64,000 nucleotides of DNA from Lineus longissimus (GCF_910592395.1 NC_088315.1:3970501-4034500); one strand, 5' to 3'. Positions 36,601-51,557 are shown, numbered from the stretch's first letter. A program made the numbers and translations. The notes: a model not told the origin generated them from the letters alone.

Positions 36601-39600
36601 CACCATCATAAACATGGAATGCCTCTCATGATGCAATATAGAGTTGCAATGAGACACGATAATTATGCGATTTTCTTTTTGATTTAATAAATGAAGTGGT
36701 TATTCATATATTTTGTTCTCCACTGAGAGACAAGTAATATTGAATTGTCAAACCTCCTATCATTCGATAATCAACGGATGCCAAAACATCGTTACCTACA
36801 TGTAAGGCATCATTTCATCTATATTTTCACATTTATAAAAGTGTGCACCAATTAATTGTAGGCTACTTGCCTTCGCAAAACGAAATGCAGTTTGATCTGT
36901 ACCTGTATCTCCATTTGAAATTACACCTTACAAAATTACAACGGAGTAACGTGTTTCTATTACATGTTACGTGATGTAAATGATTGACTTAATTTAGGGG
37001 AAGATCATTTTAGGTATGATATACTTGGACATTCGAGGTGATTATCTTATATAATTTATATAGCTGCACAAAGGCATCATATGACAAATGGGCGCATCTT
37101 GTTAGATCGACATTGTGCTCCGCTTAGCCCTGGAGAAAGAGTGATGAAACTTGCCACGACTTTAGCATAATTTCACTGTCGTTAAATCATAACTTTCTCA
37201 CCCTTTTATAATTCACCACATTTTACATTTCGCTAAAATACGCGTTATGGGGTGCATAGTTGTGTTGAGAGGCATCCTTCCTCATAGAATTTTATTCTAT
37301 AAAGTTCGATATTCTTGTCAATGAATCAATGATTTTGAAGGGATTCTCACCACCTCATTATCGAGTAATGATGTGAGTTTATCTTATTCTATCTGTTCGT
37401 TACCGTATTTGTCAAGGCTATTGATTCCCAGGTTTGTGTCTTGGGAAAGGCGTGACTCCAAGTGAGATATTGTACCGAATCCCTGGTAGCTTGGTGGTGG
37501 TTTGGGGCAAGCGATTCATTCCGCCCATCAATGAATACTAAACGAACGCCCTGGCTGTTTCGTCCCCAGCACAACTTTATTGAAAAACACAGCCTCGAAA
37601 TAGACTCTTTGGGTGTTGCTTTTTGTAGAAGCATACCAGCCAGTCTTGCTGGAAGAAGTTGACTGGTCTGACTTGAACCCGCAGCATAACAAACACGCAA
37701 CATTTCCATTCAAACTTCTCTCATTATATCGTATTTCCTGATTATTTCCTTCTCCACACCAGCCAAAACGTGAAAGCTCCTCGATTAAAACAACACAATG
37801 CTTACATAAGCGTCTTCGATTCCATTTCATCTCAATATCTCCATCCCTGTAAGGCTGCTTCTATTCCCCTCTTTGCTTGTGTAAATACATTTCCTGTTAT
37901 AGCTGGACCACTAGCGGTTCTGACCAAAGCCTTCAAGTAATGGACACCGGGGGAAATGAGAGTTTGGTTCTAGTTTGGGCGTGTCTTTGACGTGTAACGA
38001 GAACACTGCGTTGTTAGGTGCACCGCTGATTAGGTCTGCAACTTAAGACTTCTGCCGATTCCTGCTGTTCTTTTCATTTTTTAAAGACAAAGTCTACTCC
38101 CAGTACATTATTTCAATGTGTCTCATTGGTAATTACAAATTGCATAGCCATAGTGTAGTTATAGTGCAGGCACATGCTTTGAACCTTGACGGACATGCAA
38201 CATACTCGATACTAATGAAAAAACGAGACGTCCATGAAAAACTCAAGGATGTAGATGTCAATTAGAAAGCAATAGCATAGCGGTGCTGATGGGCGGATGA
38301 CGTGACAGGAAACAGGGGTGGCAGAACTTCCGGTCACAACTATCATTGGTCATGATTACGGTTATTCGTCGGAATTCGGTGTACATTCTACAGCTGTTTT
38401 GCACATCATGCACATCGTTAAGAAATTGAGGGAATAGTGGTGTCAACGTGAATGTTCAGTCAAGATGAAGCTATTACAACCGTGCCCTGGTGATCTCCTT
38501 TCTTTCGGCTGGTCCGGTAAACTTTTTTCTTGTTCACGAAACCTAAAGCATGGCTTCAGGTGAAGACAGTTCTTCCGAAAATCCGCCCAGTACGCTCACA
38601 GCCAAAGACCAATGGTTACGATTCACCAGGTCACAGACAACCTTTAGACTTTCTTTCCAGTTTATTGGTTGGTGTGGTTCTCATTACTGAGATTAATGTG
38701 GTGGATCAGCCTCAGACACCACTAATAGTGTCGTAAATAATTGTCAAAACCATTAATAGATTAGCTGAATATGGTTATCTTTACTGTTATTACAAAAGGA
38801 TAGTGATAGCTGTGATTTACACTGCCTGGGGCGTCTCGGGGCAATGACCTTGATGGAAGATGACGCCTCCGTTTCTTGCCGTCAACCTTCGCCTATCACA
38901 ACGTATAACATCGTTGTTGTCATTCACGAAGAGTTTTATAAAGTGATCGACGGATAAAATCGATGTAACCTGTTGAAATATGAGCACTTTCTGGTTCGAA
39001 GTTATTTCGCCAAACGCAAATATCATTATCAAACAAATCAATAGTACATGTACTATGTAAAATCAAAAGTTCATGTTGTGAGCAGTGCCCTTATTGTGCT
39101 TGAGGGTATGTTACTAGCATATATGAATTTCTTTTGTCGGATGACGTGTTTGCTATGGACTATCCCTAATATATAATTGTACTAGGTTGAACTGGACTAT
39201 CAGCATGGAACACCGCAGAGGCAAGATCAAGATGCTGTTTTCCTCGCCTCAAATATTCAGAGTTGCGAATGCTATGAAATAGCCCAGAGCTTTTCGCGAT
39301 AAAATGCACGGGTGTCGCTCCGTAACTAAAGGCAATTTCACGACTGAGAAAAGTGCCAACATGTCCTCCAATTACTGATGTAAATACACCATTGTTCTGC
39401 GGCTCCAAGCTGTTATAATGGAATCACTTTAGAATGGTCGGTATTGCTTACTTGTGGGCAAATGTGACTACATTTGTACTATTGATTTTCCTCAGCTTGT
39501 TAAAGGAGGCCGTGGCCTATCAAATTGAACTTTACGTGTAATATAGTCTGCATTGTTCGTTTCCTTGATTGGGAAGAGGAAGAGGCGAGGTCTGTGAACG

Positions 39601-42600
39601 ACTAATTGTATTTAATCAGATCAGTAACAGTACAGTGTAATAGTATTTCACTATTTCAATTAATAAAACCCTCTGTTAACCCATCGGTTTTGCAATCAAG
39701 GACTACAAACTCAGTTCTTTGAACCTACACCCGCTATGTTACTCTTTTTATGCATACGTCTCTAGAAGTAATGAACAAGGAAAAAAATGTAATAGCATTC
39801 TAAAATTATTTGACAAAAGAGTCTAGTTTTTCAGGTATCAACCCTTGTTATAAACTAATGCACTCTGACAGTCAGGATGAATTGAACTGTGGGAAAGAGA
39901 AAAACAAACAAAAAATGAGTCTGATGTTCATGGAAATATACTCCATTAGGAGTCGAGGAGATGTATTGTATGTATTCTCAAGGAAACACGCGTACCGGAA
40001 AGGCGGAGCAGGTGACATGATGTTATATTCGTTAAGCATTTTTCTAAGCATGGCGAATTTCTGGTACTTTTAGTCTACATGTATATTGATGGAAATTTTC
40101 TTTATCTGAGAATGAAAGTAGAGCTAAAAAAGCGCCTTTTCTTGTATTGGCAGTATTGTTTTTATAGAATTGTAACCCCGTTACATGTGTTAACATACGG
40201 TATGTGTGATGTCAAACTATTGTGGGTGACAAGAGGATTGAAAACATGATGGGGTAGTTGCAAGTATATTTGTCATGAAATTATTTGTGTATCAATTTTT
40301 GATAGCTTCTGATCCGATAACTATGGTGAATTGAGATAGACCTATCACTCTTGGAAAGAAAATTTATTTTGAGCTTTTGAAGACAAATGTGTTTTTTTGC
40401 GTAGTCTTCGACCAAACGAAAAATTCACCTCGTAAAGGCTTTTCAACAAAGCGAAGAGGTTCACAGTGAAAAAATCTCTCGTTTGCGGGGCGTATTATTT
40501 TGAAGACCATAAGCATGGGTTTTTGTTTAACCCAGCGCTTCTAATGTCGGTTTCCTTTTAAGTTGTAAAATCTCTACTTTAGTAAGCCACCCCACCTCGG
40601 CATTGCATTACTCGATTGATCAGCACCCCGCTAGATGTCATTTAGTTTTAATTAATATGCCGTTTTGTTGGTCCCGCTACTTTAGTCAATGAAAAGACAG
40701 AACGGATGAAATATTAATTGGAAGTCGCGTTATTTCAAACATTTAAAGCAAATATTCTATAACAGTATAGGCGAGGATAGAAAGGGTTTTGTGTTCTCTG
40801 ACGATGAAGAAAGATCCGTGTAAGGTACCCGGAATTTCAAGATGGAATTCAGGATGGAACCTACATTCAAAATATGCAACCTTTAACATAGACATAAGTG
40901 ATTTCGTAGAGAATCATTTAAAACCAAGAAGGACGAGGTAAAAAGAAGGCGAGAATACTTCCAGCAGTTAAACGACCAGATCCAACCGCTGAGGAGATTA
41001 AAACTCATGGATCCTCCGTCAAATCCTTCAGAAGATCCAACATGTTCAACAAATATCTCATTGAAATTCACCAGAACTAATATCACTAAGATTCACGAAG
41101 ACAGTCAAACATGTCCTAAATACCATACAAAATTCGGACAATCGTGCACCTCGCCATACCTAAGCAGTGGACCTGCACCGTGTACATGACATTGAATACA
41201 GCACTTAATTGAGCAAATGGTTACGAACTAGACCGGTATGGCCCACTTCAATACCAATAGAAATGCATATTATGCACACAGCCAATCGCCGGCGAGGCTG
41301 TTGATAAACAAAGAAAATAAATCCGTCAACAGGATCAATTTGAATAACAGCGCCAATCAATTCAATTCAGCAGTCACAGTAATCTTTATAACACCATTCA
41401 CTAAACATGCTAAAAGAGCTGATCAAAAGCCAATTACGGCATGACTCTCCAGGCGCAATGTTTTTGCCATTGTGGTGGATTGTTGTATGACGGATGAGCC
41501 GTATACTCTGGAGAGTGTTAACGCTATTGTTCAGATTCGGTATATTATGCAGTGCGTGGGCATGCACACTTCTATCATTGGTATTTTAACTATACATGTC
41601 CTGCAGCTTTTCTGGTAAAAAAGCAAAAAGAATAGGAAAAATTATTATCTAATCCATTCGATACGCAGATTTCTACCAGGGTCATAGATCCTCTCCGTTT
41701 CAAAGAATAAAAATAATGTGACTATCTCATATCATGACTTTCCCTTGGGTTCCAATTAGCAAACCATAATTAGAACACAATCATCATGACGAAACCAAAA
41801 TTTGAAAATCATACTCTATTGATATCTACACCGGAGAAGAAGGATAACATCATTGGAAAAACGGAGAAAAAATCATCAATAACCACTAAATAGATATCGT
41901 GAAAATATTGGGTTTCTTCAGAAATCTTTCTTAAAATCGCCAAGAAATACAGGTCCGCGACAATTTACAGCTGGACATTTTGTTACCTGGTACATGGAAA
42001 CACACGCTTAACGTACGTTACGTGAGCAAAATATATCTGAAGCTATTGAAGAATATAACTACGGAACCATATATTTTATCAGTTCTGAAATGCCAGTCAA
42101 AGAACTCGAAAGCTAATGACCCTATTCGGAAGATGTGATGACGGTATCTAAAATATTAAAAACGACAAAAATAGGTACGTGTCATCGTTATATGATCAGC
42201 TCTGTTATTTCCCTTGTATCTATTAAACGTGGCGTCCGCGTAAACGTAGACAACGAATATCGCATAAAACAACAGATTTTGCAACTAACTTTCAGAATGT
42301 TCCGTAGACGTGGAAAAACATGAAATCTTAGAAAGGCAACCTTTCTATCAGCACTACTTGGATTCTGTGCACTGAACGGTTTTAACTGGAAAAGAAGACA
42401 ATACGGAAGAATTTACAGATTCAAACCTTCATCTGAGTTTATCCTTTTTTTCCACAGACATACGCATTTGTCTCAAGTAAGTGTCGTTAACTACTAAAGA
42501 ATTTGGTAAGCAGGAAAGCCATCGAAACCTTTACTTAAGTACATTAGTGATTAAAATGACAAATAAATGAATACAGAGTTTGAATATTCATTCACAGCAT

Positions 42601-45067
42601 ACTTTTTCACTTATAAACTCTATATTTTTTATGAACATCGTAGATCGAACATAGGTGTGCCAAATAACAACATGGAGTGAAATATGAAAAATATGAAAAA
42701 AGAAATCACATAATATGATACTTTGCCAATAAGTTAAACTGCCAATCAGGTTACTAACAGTCGTGTAATTTGTAGCTTCTTTCCCTGCTGGTGTCTATTT
42801 ACAATCTTTTGGGTCAGATTCGCCGGAGGAAATGATCGACTCAACTTGCTATTGAATTTCTTCATTGCTTCAGGTCGTTAAAACAGGGGAACGAAAGGTA
42901 TAGATTGGCAGAGTCGAACGACCCGAGGTCTTGAAATAAGGCACCGGTACGAAGAGGGTGGATCTGCTTATTATATGAAACCATTTTTTATTCTTCAGTC
43001 TGGTTGGAATCATCCTGAGGAAATCAGGGGTTAATGTTCGCTTCTCCGGCCCTGCTTCACGATGTCAATTTCAACCTCAGGTGCTTATATCTCATTCTTT
43101 CAAGCCTCTAACATCAGGAACCATACCAAGTATGCTCGTGACAAGTAATTTGTGAAAAGTAACGAGAGACACTTAAAGGGACCCCGTGAACAGTTAGTTA
43201 CAACTAAAAATGTGAATATCATATAAACCCAGCCAAAGGGACTTCAAGGACACTGACACGTCACAAAGTAGATGGGTGTGTTGGAGAGGCGGTGTCACTG
43301 TGTTGCGTGTTTTGACGGATTTTATGCAAAGATCCTTTAAACTAAACTGATCATGTCCTTATACTGCACACTGTCGTTAATCCTATGTGCTCTCAGAACA
43401 TTCACATCTAAAATTCATTTAAACTGGATTTAGATATTTATCCGTACTCAGAGGGTTGAAGGGTTCAAACGGATCGAATTCTCATCTCAATGTTTGTCCA
43501 AAGGGACAAAGACTCTCAATAGTTAATGACCCATTGCTATCGATCCCTGGACGCCATCTGTAAGAGAAAAGATTATGGGAATATCGATACGGACAGTTTC
43601 AATTTTATGTAGACAGTTCTGTTCGGAAGGTGAAAATGGGCCCATATTCATTGATGTTACAGTTTTTGGCAACTGCTTGGAGGAACGGGTACATATCTTT
43701 CATGACTGATTACTTATACTTTTTATGTAATTTTCTTGCTACTCTTTTTAGAAAGATAATTTTAACCAGCACAGTATCAGCAACAATTGACTAGTGTTGC
43801 TATCGGTAGAACATGCAGACCTCCGAAAACGAAATGAAGTGTCTATCTGGGGCCACAATGACATGATTTGCTAATGTTCTCAAGATAACTCTTAAGATAT
43901 AATTCAGATAATGATATGGATGCTAGCTGGGAGACCCTCACCTCCTTCCCTGGCATTCATCATTTAACACCTGCACGTCTCTTGCGTTTGTGTTTGCTCT
44001 AGTCTTATGCAGGTGATGAATTGCGCACAAGCGAGTAGGCCATGCACGGAACTCTCACCCTGGATTTCATCATTTATGGGTCCACTCCCGCACATCTCAT
44101 CCATTTGCCTCATTCGGTATCAGGTTCCAGCTATTGCTGTAGTCTATGGTATTTGATCTTTGAAGCTGTACAAAAGTGACATATTTTTCACGCAAATCGT
44201 GTTGTGTTATGTTACCGCAAATGAATTTACGATGATTAAAATACTACCCAACTCATGGAGGGTTTCGCAAAGTTGAAATTTGAGGTCGAAGTTGTTGGTA
44301 TTTATAAGGCCATAGTAAAATTTTAAGTTCAATCAGTGTTATTAAAAAGCTAAACCATTTTTTTTCACTGGCACTAAAAACAACTATCACTCTGCATGAT
44401 CTTGAAGGGCCCGATACTAATTGTTGCGTTTTAAGAAAATTGCTACAAAAGTGTTCTGCCAAAAGTTGTTTTAATCAAGTTTGTGTGTGGTTGATGACAC
44501 ACTGGAGGGGTGATCTGAGAATTAATCTTGAACCTTCACTATCTTTATAGACCACATAAACAGAGATGATCACATTAGATGAGGAACAAGAACAGTAATT
44601 AAAGAGGCATGCCTTTCGTATTTACTGGTGGTTCAGACATCAAGAAGTTTTTTATGATAGATCTAGACTTGGTTAAAGTTGGGTGCGTGTTCTTGCCCAT
44701 CCGAATACAGTAAACGTACATCAGTTCAGAAACCTCCGTAACGAATCTTATAAACCTCATATGTTTTCATGTTTTTACACCTAATTTTTTTTTCAACGAG
44801 AAGACCCGTTAATTATACAATAAAAATAGTAACTATATTACCTAGGTTACTAAAAATAAAAACCACTTTTAACTCTGATGAGAAATCTTCCATTAACATT
44901 TCGAATATGGTTTCCTCGGTTCTCATTACCGTTTTGCTGTTGAAATGACATCTAATACGCAAGTAAATGTTTCTTTAAACCGTTTATTACGAAATAGAGA
45001 GCAGTGAACGGTGTAGGTGTATCAGTTGTATAAATGCGCTCAAACTGGCAGAGGGGTTGCTAGATTT

Positions 45068-45099
45068 GACGAGACTTGACCGAGACGAGACTTGACCGA
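45068..45099. repeat. Perfect 16-bp tandem duplication
   Basis: GACGAGACTTGACCGA occurs twice head to tail (45068-45083 and 45084-45099). Confidence 0.9.
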
Positions 45100-46807
45100 G
45101 AGTCTCTCCAAGCGCTGTTAAAAGATCAACATGTACTAGTTTTTGATCATCCATTTTTGAAATTAAACCTCATCATTCCTCATTAGTTTTCTGTAGGAAC
45201 AATAAAAAAACGCTAAAGGTTTCCTGTTATTTTTCTAGTATTCGAAACTAATGGATTGACGGATATTTATTACACATTACGCAGTATTTAGATGTTCAAA
45301 CGTGTCAATGCTTTGAAATACATTTGTCACATTTAAACGTCAAAGTATTCAATGCTGACATGTTTGAGCCATTAAAGTTTCCGATGACAATGGTTCTAAC
45401 TTGTAATAATAAACTAAGGTGTTACGGTTCGTTCTTAATGAAGGGAGCAGTGACATTAACTTGCTTATAAGAAAAGTGCACCCAAGTAGATATGAAATAA
45501 TGTATAAGATGCATTGGTGATCAATATCATGTTACATCATAAGACACCGTACCATATTGTCTACCAAGATTTTTTTCGTAGTAATGGCGGCAAAAGGTAC
45601 ATGAGATGACGTATATTCATTAGAAAATAATGGTACAATGTTTGTTTTAAAATATACTATAAAAGCCACTTGAAGGTTTCGCCCACTTGTTAAGGGCAGT
45701 TGCATATAGGCCCAGAACATGCCTACCGCACTTGCTGTTGGGTTTCGTAGTACTGAGACCTGAGATATGATCGGGACCGGGTGCCAACCTTCCACCTTTT
45801 TTGCTGTTACTTAAAGTTTTAACTTTGTTGTTTCTCCAGGGTCTGACTAAGAATCTTCTCAGACAGCATAGACAGCACTAGTATATTTTCCAGGCTATTA
45901 ATCTCCGTTCGTCTCCGTGTTCACATGTTTGTCCTTATAACATATCGAATACAAAGTCACTGCCAATATCTTAATTTGCTTAATTTCCTTTAGACGCCCT
46001 TGTACAGTCTCGCGGTCTTTGTCCCCGCGATGATGCTTTTGCGAGATAAAGGAGATGATATAAACTCGAACCGAGCTTCTCTTAGAACAGCTTGGAGAAG
46101 ACAAACACTGAGGTATAAGCCACTTTTTACGCAATGCGAAGTGGGTGTTAAACCAAAAATACGGACCTTGCTTCACCACAGAGATGGGGATAATGGGGAT
46201 TAGGTAAAGAAGCAGATAAGGCGATGTTCTTCATGCCTTTGATCCTCCTGTCTTCTGCCTAACAGGTAAGAGGATACAGAGCCAGTGCGGTATTCTCGGC
46301 ACAGTTTCGAATGACTGTGGCATGTGGGAAAGAGAGAACATTGTCTACGCATTGGCATTTTTAAAACTGATAGATAGATAACTGGTTTCGAGTGTTAACA
46401 TTGACAAAGATCGGGAAATTTAATCAGTCAAGTTTGATCATCAACCTCATCAGTTTTGAACCAGTCGCTGGCATACTGGAGAAGAGAATATTTTTAAAAT
46501 GTTCAGCATTAACCCATGGACAGCTGGCAGGTATAAAACGTTAAGAAAGATGAGATAATTAGATTAGTCAGATTCAATTACCACTTAAATCAATCATCGT
46601 GATGATCAGAGATCACGACTATAGCCATGACGTACGGCCGCGCCTTGAAATTACTGCTGCTAACGAGACATTACAGATTCTACCTGCTCATTTTTACAAA
46701 GGCATGTCAGGAATGGGATATTCGGCTGCCCTCAATCTTTCAAAGCCAATTGAACGATTTTTTCCTTCAATCAACGCCACCATTGGCAGAATGTGGAACA
46801 AAATTAA

Positions 46808-46838
46808 CAGATTTTGTATCCGGTTGCGCATGCGCATA
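46808..46838. repeat. Second copy of the 20.6-kb dispersed repeat arm
   Basis: CAGATTTTGTATCCGGTTGC and the following GCATGCGCAT match 20610-20640 with two substitutions. No matching right arm is visible nearby, so this copy may be truncated. Confidence 0.6.
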
Positions 46839-47910
46839 AATGATTAGCAAATCTAGTGAGTAGGTTAAACATAGCTACAAACTGTCGAACGTTACTCCAT
46901 CATTCGAATACCTTCTACTACACAGTTCACAGACAATTTGGAGCAAATTTCCACTTTTTGCAAGAGGCAAATTCAAACGAAAATGCGTCCAGACGGAGAA
47001 ACCTGTTACCGTAACAGCATCAGACCCAATACAATCGACAGAGACATGAGCAGAATTCAACATCACTATAATTAACTGGTATTGGGTGCGCTCTGCGCTT
47101 CCCTGGAGTCCAGCTGAACATGAGACTCTACAACAGTAATATCCTGTCCAGGGTGATTAATTCGTGATGTTACTTGACGATTTTGATAATAGGCTGTTGC
47201 TCTGTCGTCATTCGTGGCCGGTCATGAGGTGTCCTTTTTCTGTCGGGTGACCTTTCGCAGTCTCACCCACCTTACCCAATTAAGTCCGATCCCCACCTAA
47301 GAAACAGGCAGCCCCATATTGTTAAAGGGCCTTGGCGACCCTGGCGCCTCGTGTGTCAATCTGGTGACTTCGCTCAGAACAAGAAGCAGTAGAACAAAAT
47401 GATGCCTGGTCACATGATGCCTGGTCAGTCGATTGTTTCGCATGTTCTGTGCATAACACACACTGTTGCATTGCATTGCAGAAAACAACCAACGCGATAT
47501 CCGTAGTCAAAATGTGACTTCGTCGTTCCCCGATTAAAATCTGATCTATTGCCAATGGCTTGTCCATAACGGACACTGCTTGACCACGTACAAGCGAGTT
47601 TTACGCATTCACACTAGCGATTATCGGAAGTCATTTTTGGCGATTTACTGAACAAATCATGAAGTATATATTCCACGCGCATATCGTCAGTCTGGTCAAT
47701 GAGGATTTACTGATTTTGACAGCTGCTAATAGCTCATTACGCGTTATCATGACACATTGGTGATACTCATGACCTGAGTTTTGGCCAATAATCAACATCT
47801 TCTTACACTCGTATTTCGTGATGATACCAACAATGGTAACAAACCGATTCATATCTTCCTGAATTTGACCTCTAAATCTGTACTGCCGTATATACCTTTA
47901 TTACACATCG

Positions 47911-48010
47911 ATTCTAACTTTTATTAAGAATAGTTCAATGCCCTGGAACCAAGAATCATGTTATTAAACTTTGACTCTAACAGTTTATTCAAATTCAATG
48001 CCCTGGAAAC
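47911..48010. repeat. Imperfect tandem repeat, period about 60 bp
   Basis: The string TTCAATGCCCTGGAA recurs at 47934 and 47994, and the preceding CTAAC...TTATT segment is also duplicated (from 47911 and 47974) with small changes. Two units are visible. Confidence 0.7.
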
Positions 48011-48591
48011 AAAAAGCAGGATATATTATTTGAGTTTTCGATACTCTGGGAACACAAGATAGCGTATTCATCTCACCGTATTAAGTTAGCCAATGCTTGC
48101 ATTGTGCCATTACATCGGGTGGATATAACGTTCCTAAAAGAAAGGCTTCGCCTATTGTTGCGGAATACCATTGATGATGTAATTCAAACTCAACTGCGAT
48201 GATTATTTGTGGATCGTTGACAACCTTCTCGGGAAAATGCGAATGGTACTATTACCTTCAGTTTTTCAAAAACCAGAAGTATTACACGTTCATGTTTTTT
48301 GTTCTTACATTGCTTGTTCCGGTGTAAAAGTTTTAAAAAGTCTTAGGACAGAGTGTCCGGATGACAAAGGATTCTATTGTGCGCTGGTAATCTCTAATAT
48401 AAGAATATACAAGTACCTTATTCGTCACTATACAATAGGGACGGCATCCTTTTCCAGGAGGGACAATTTAGACTGCCACACCGGGCTAATTAGGATGTAT
48501 CCTTAAGGCATGCAGTACTTTATTAGAATGATGCCACAGCTCACCAGACAGTTTAACAGAACATTCTCGAATATAAATTCTATTGCTACGC

Positions 48592-48694
48592 GGTCTTGTC
48601 ACTAACGCTGGTTTAACTTAACTTGGCGACGTTATCAGTTAAGTCTACTGGACTTAACGAAAAGTTAAGTTACCGCTAGTGTTAGTGACGAAAC
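48592..48694. mobile_element. Hairpin MITE-like element
   Basis: The left arm GGTCTTGTCACTAACGCTGG (48592) corresponds to the reverse complement of the right arm, GGTTTCGTCACTAACACTAG (from 48694), and both continue into TAACTTAACTT. A nested perfect inverted repeat, GTTAAGTC...GACTTAAC, sits in the centre. The whole 103 bases can fold as one long hairpin. It has no coding capacity. No target duplication was identified. Confidence 0.75.
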
Positions 48695-51557
48695 CTTTTT
48701 TGAACAACCGATCTCTTTTTAGTCAGTTTCCACAGTCAACGACCGATCCATAAGGAAGGAAGTATCAAATTTTTTAAAAACTCTCCCGATAAAAAAGGCG
48801 TATTAAAACCTCTCCGGGAAAAGGAAAGCGTTCTACACTCTGAGATAGCATCACGGAAGCACACCATTGTTTTTTAACGATAAAAACTCATCGTTTCTTC
48901 GTCGTTATCGGGATGTCCTGTAACGCAATCTCTGTAGGTCCAGTTGTTCCACTCAAAAATCTTTGGAAAGCAAGACTTCGGCGCTTTAGCTAAACGGCAG
49001 TGTGCCTCGATCGATTAGTGCGCTCACGTCTGTCGTTAAGCCAATACTGCCTTAGCCCGTTTCGTATTACTTTTATTTACCTGCATTAAGATGTTATCAT
49101 TATCCTTTAGGCACGCGATGTAAGGTTCGCTCTCCTTTGTAATGGGGAAAGAGTTTGCATGGTATGTTGCTCAAGCTATTAAGCAGTACTCAGTTTAAGA
49201 TTGTTGTTTTCGATGGGTTGTGTTACAAAGGAGCATTACAAATACATGTAGGCTGGTTGTGTAATCAACGTCGTTACAGATCTGCGATCATACTCACTAT
49301 ATGCTCATCGTAAGGATGGAGAAAATGGTAGATAGAAAGGAAAAGGAAGGAAAAAATAAAATCTAACGTAGTTCTTTATTGATTATTGATCCAGAAAAGA
49401 CACCCACTAATACGAGTGAATCATGGGTGTTGAATCTCGCAACAATTTCACAGAGGCGTCACAGCAGAAAACAGGACTCCCGGCCCCGTGTGTCTTTCAT
49501 ATCTCACTTTTATCCTCCAAAAGGTTCTGCCTGGTCTACTCTTCTTCCTTTAGCAGTATATTCAATTGATGCACCAGCGTGTCCACGATACGAATACAGA
49601 TTCGCGCTGGGCTCTTTCCGTACGCCAGATTCGTTATGCTCGTTGCCTGATACGAGTCCCCGTGGTCGTGTAGATCGAGGTAGTCCAATCGCCACTCAAA
49701 AGGCCAATCGCCATGATAACCTTATTGATTCAATGCTCATCATACCACAATAGTAAACAGGGGAACCGGCCGCCCAGACCATTACGTCTTGCCGTCTAAC
49801 AACCACTGAAACCAATGATTACTTCGATAACAAGCGTACTCCGTAGTCAATCTAGTGAGTAATGACACGAAATAAGTATGGTTGCGATAAATTCAATGTT
49901 TGGACAGCGCCACTTGCATCTAAAGCTTCCGAGTTGGTTTCTGCAGGCGTGGGTCCCGCTACTTCACCCATAAGGTCAGACTCATTGTAAATGGCACCTT
50001 TTTACCCGTTTTAAAGCCGTATATCATCACAAAGACCTATAGCCATGCAAACTCTGAGGAGGGGAGGTCGTTTTATTAAATACAGGGGTGATTAACGGGT
50101 TATTTCCAACGCTATTTCCCCCAAAAGACAGATTCTTCGCAGACCCGACCGCCTTTGGCAACGCCTTTGTATGAGATCGTGAGAACAAACTTGACGACCT
50201 GTTGGGTATATCATACGCCTGGTTCTCTCAGCCATTTACATACGCGAGTGGTACCCAGGCAAATTAAACAAGTTTGAGAATGGTCACACATGTTTTTGCT
50301 TCCACAGACATGATGAACATACATTTAATGATTGCGTTTCGTGACGATCTAGGAGATGGCCGGCAAAGTTGAGAGATTGGGTGTCCAGACAAGATCATGA
50401 AGAAATCTTCTCTGATTACATTAGCGGTGCATAAATTGTTTCTCGAGTCCATTATTGTAAATTGCTTTGGTAAATCTTGTTAAGCACTCCGGTGTTTACA
50501 TTACCAGGTGAAGTCTCTCTCTAGATTCTATCTAAATAATGAACAAGGTTGCGACTAAGGACGCGGGTAAGAAGGACTGACCCCTCTCATGCATCTCGAA
50601 TTAAAATCCCCTACCTCACCTATTGTGGAGTAACGGCTTCAAATGACTCAGAGAAAGCGATGACATTTGACAATCTCACATATTTGTCTGATCAAATAAC
50701 GTACTATCATTTAGTCTGATGCTTTTAACCTTATGAGTAATAAGCGCATCCTTTCTTGGATGTAGACCAACTAATTAAATTACTTTATTCATGATCTACT
50801 ATTTGTAAATAAAAAAAGATACCGTTTTAAGCCCTGCACCGGTCTTCAAATGTTGCCGCGGTTAACCTGGATGACATGATATTTGCGATAATCATCAGAT
50901 TGTGCGGCGCTCTGAAAAATATAAATTAATTCTCTGGCGATTCGCAACATCACGCAACAACATCGAAAGAAAGACACTGCCATTATAGGATAAAACTGCT
51001 CCACGGTGTTCATAGTGATTGTACGCCGATGGGATCCTATGGGAATTGTAACAACTCACAGCAGTCCGGCTGTTAGCTGCCCTACGTCATTTAGGTATGT
51101 TGTTCATACACTGATTATCAATTAGTGTAACTATTATTCGATTTTCTCCGATTATTGTTAAGGTTTCGATTTACAGACAAGATACTTTCAGATAACGCAT
51201 TTAACGAAGTATCTATACGTCTTCGCTGAAATAACTGGTGTTTAAAATAACGTCTTTTTATGACGTATGTCAAACTGTTACTCCATTCGTGGGACACTCT
51301 AGACAACGTTAACACTATCTAAGGCGAACGCTCTAAATCAATTCTCATGCAACTGCAGGAACGGTTGATACTCTTAGCATTACGGTCCAAATTCACGCGG
51401 GTCAGAACGGTGAGCATCAACATTTTTGTTAACATCATCTCCTTATTCGTGTCTCGTCATGTACCATTTCATGTTGAGAAGAGAGCTGATTTCCCACTTC
51501 CAAAATTTCGACCTGGGACCGAGTTTCTATTTTTTCGCGAGAGCATTTGGTTATTTC
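48695..51557. other. Intergenic DNA, nothing recognised
   Basis: No exon, RNA gene or repeat family stands out. The longest frame (49379-49753, plus, 124 codons) has no recognisable domain. Confidence 0.45.

Larger units (their letters stand above)
30680..48591. other. Large region without a recognisable gene
   Basis: About 18 kb in which I see no exon I can support on either strand. Frames such as 35485-35847 (minus, 120 codons) have no recognised domain. Visible structure is limited to the 16-bp tandem duplication at 45068-45099, the dispersed repeat at 46808-46838, the 60-bp tandem repeat at 47911-48010, TACATGTA palindromes, and an AT-rich patch with homeodomain-type cores at 40560-40745. 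Confidence 0.5.
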
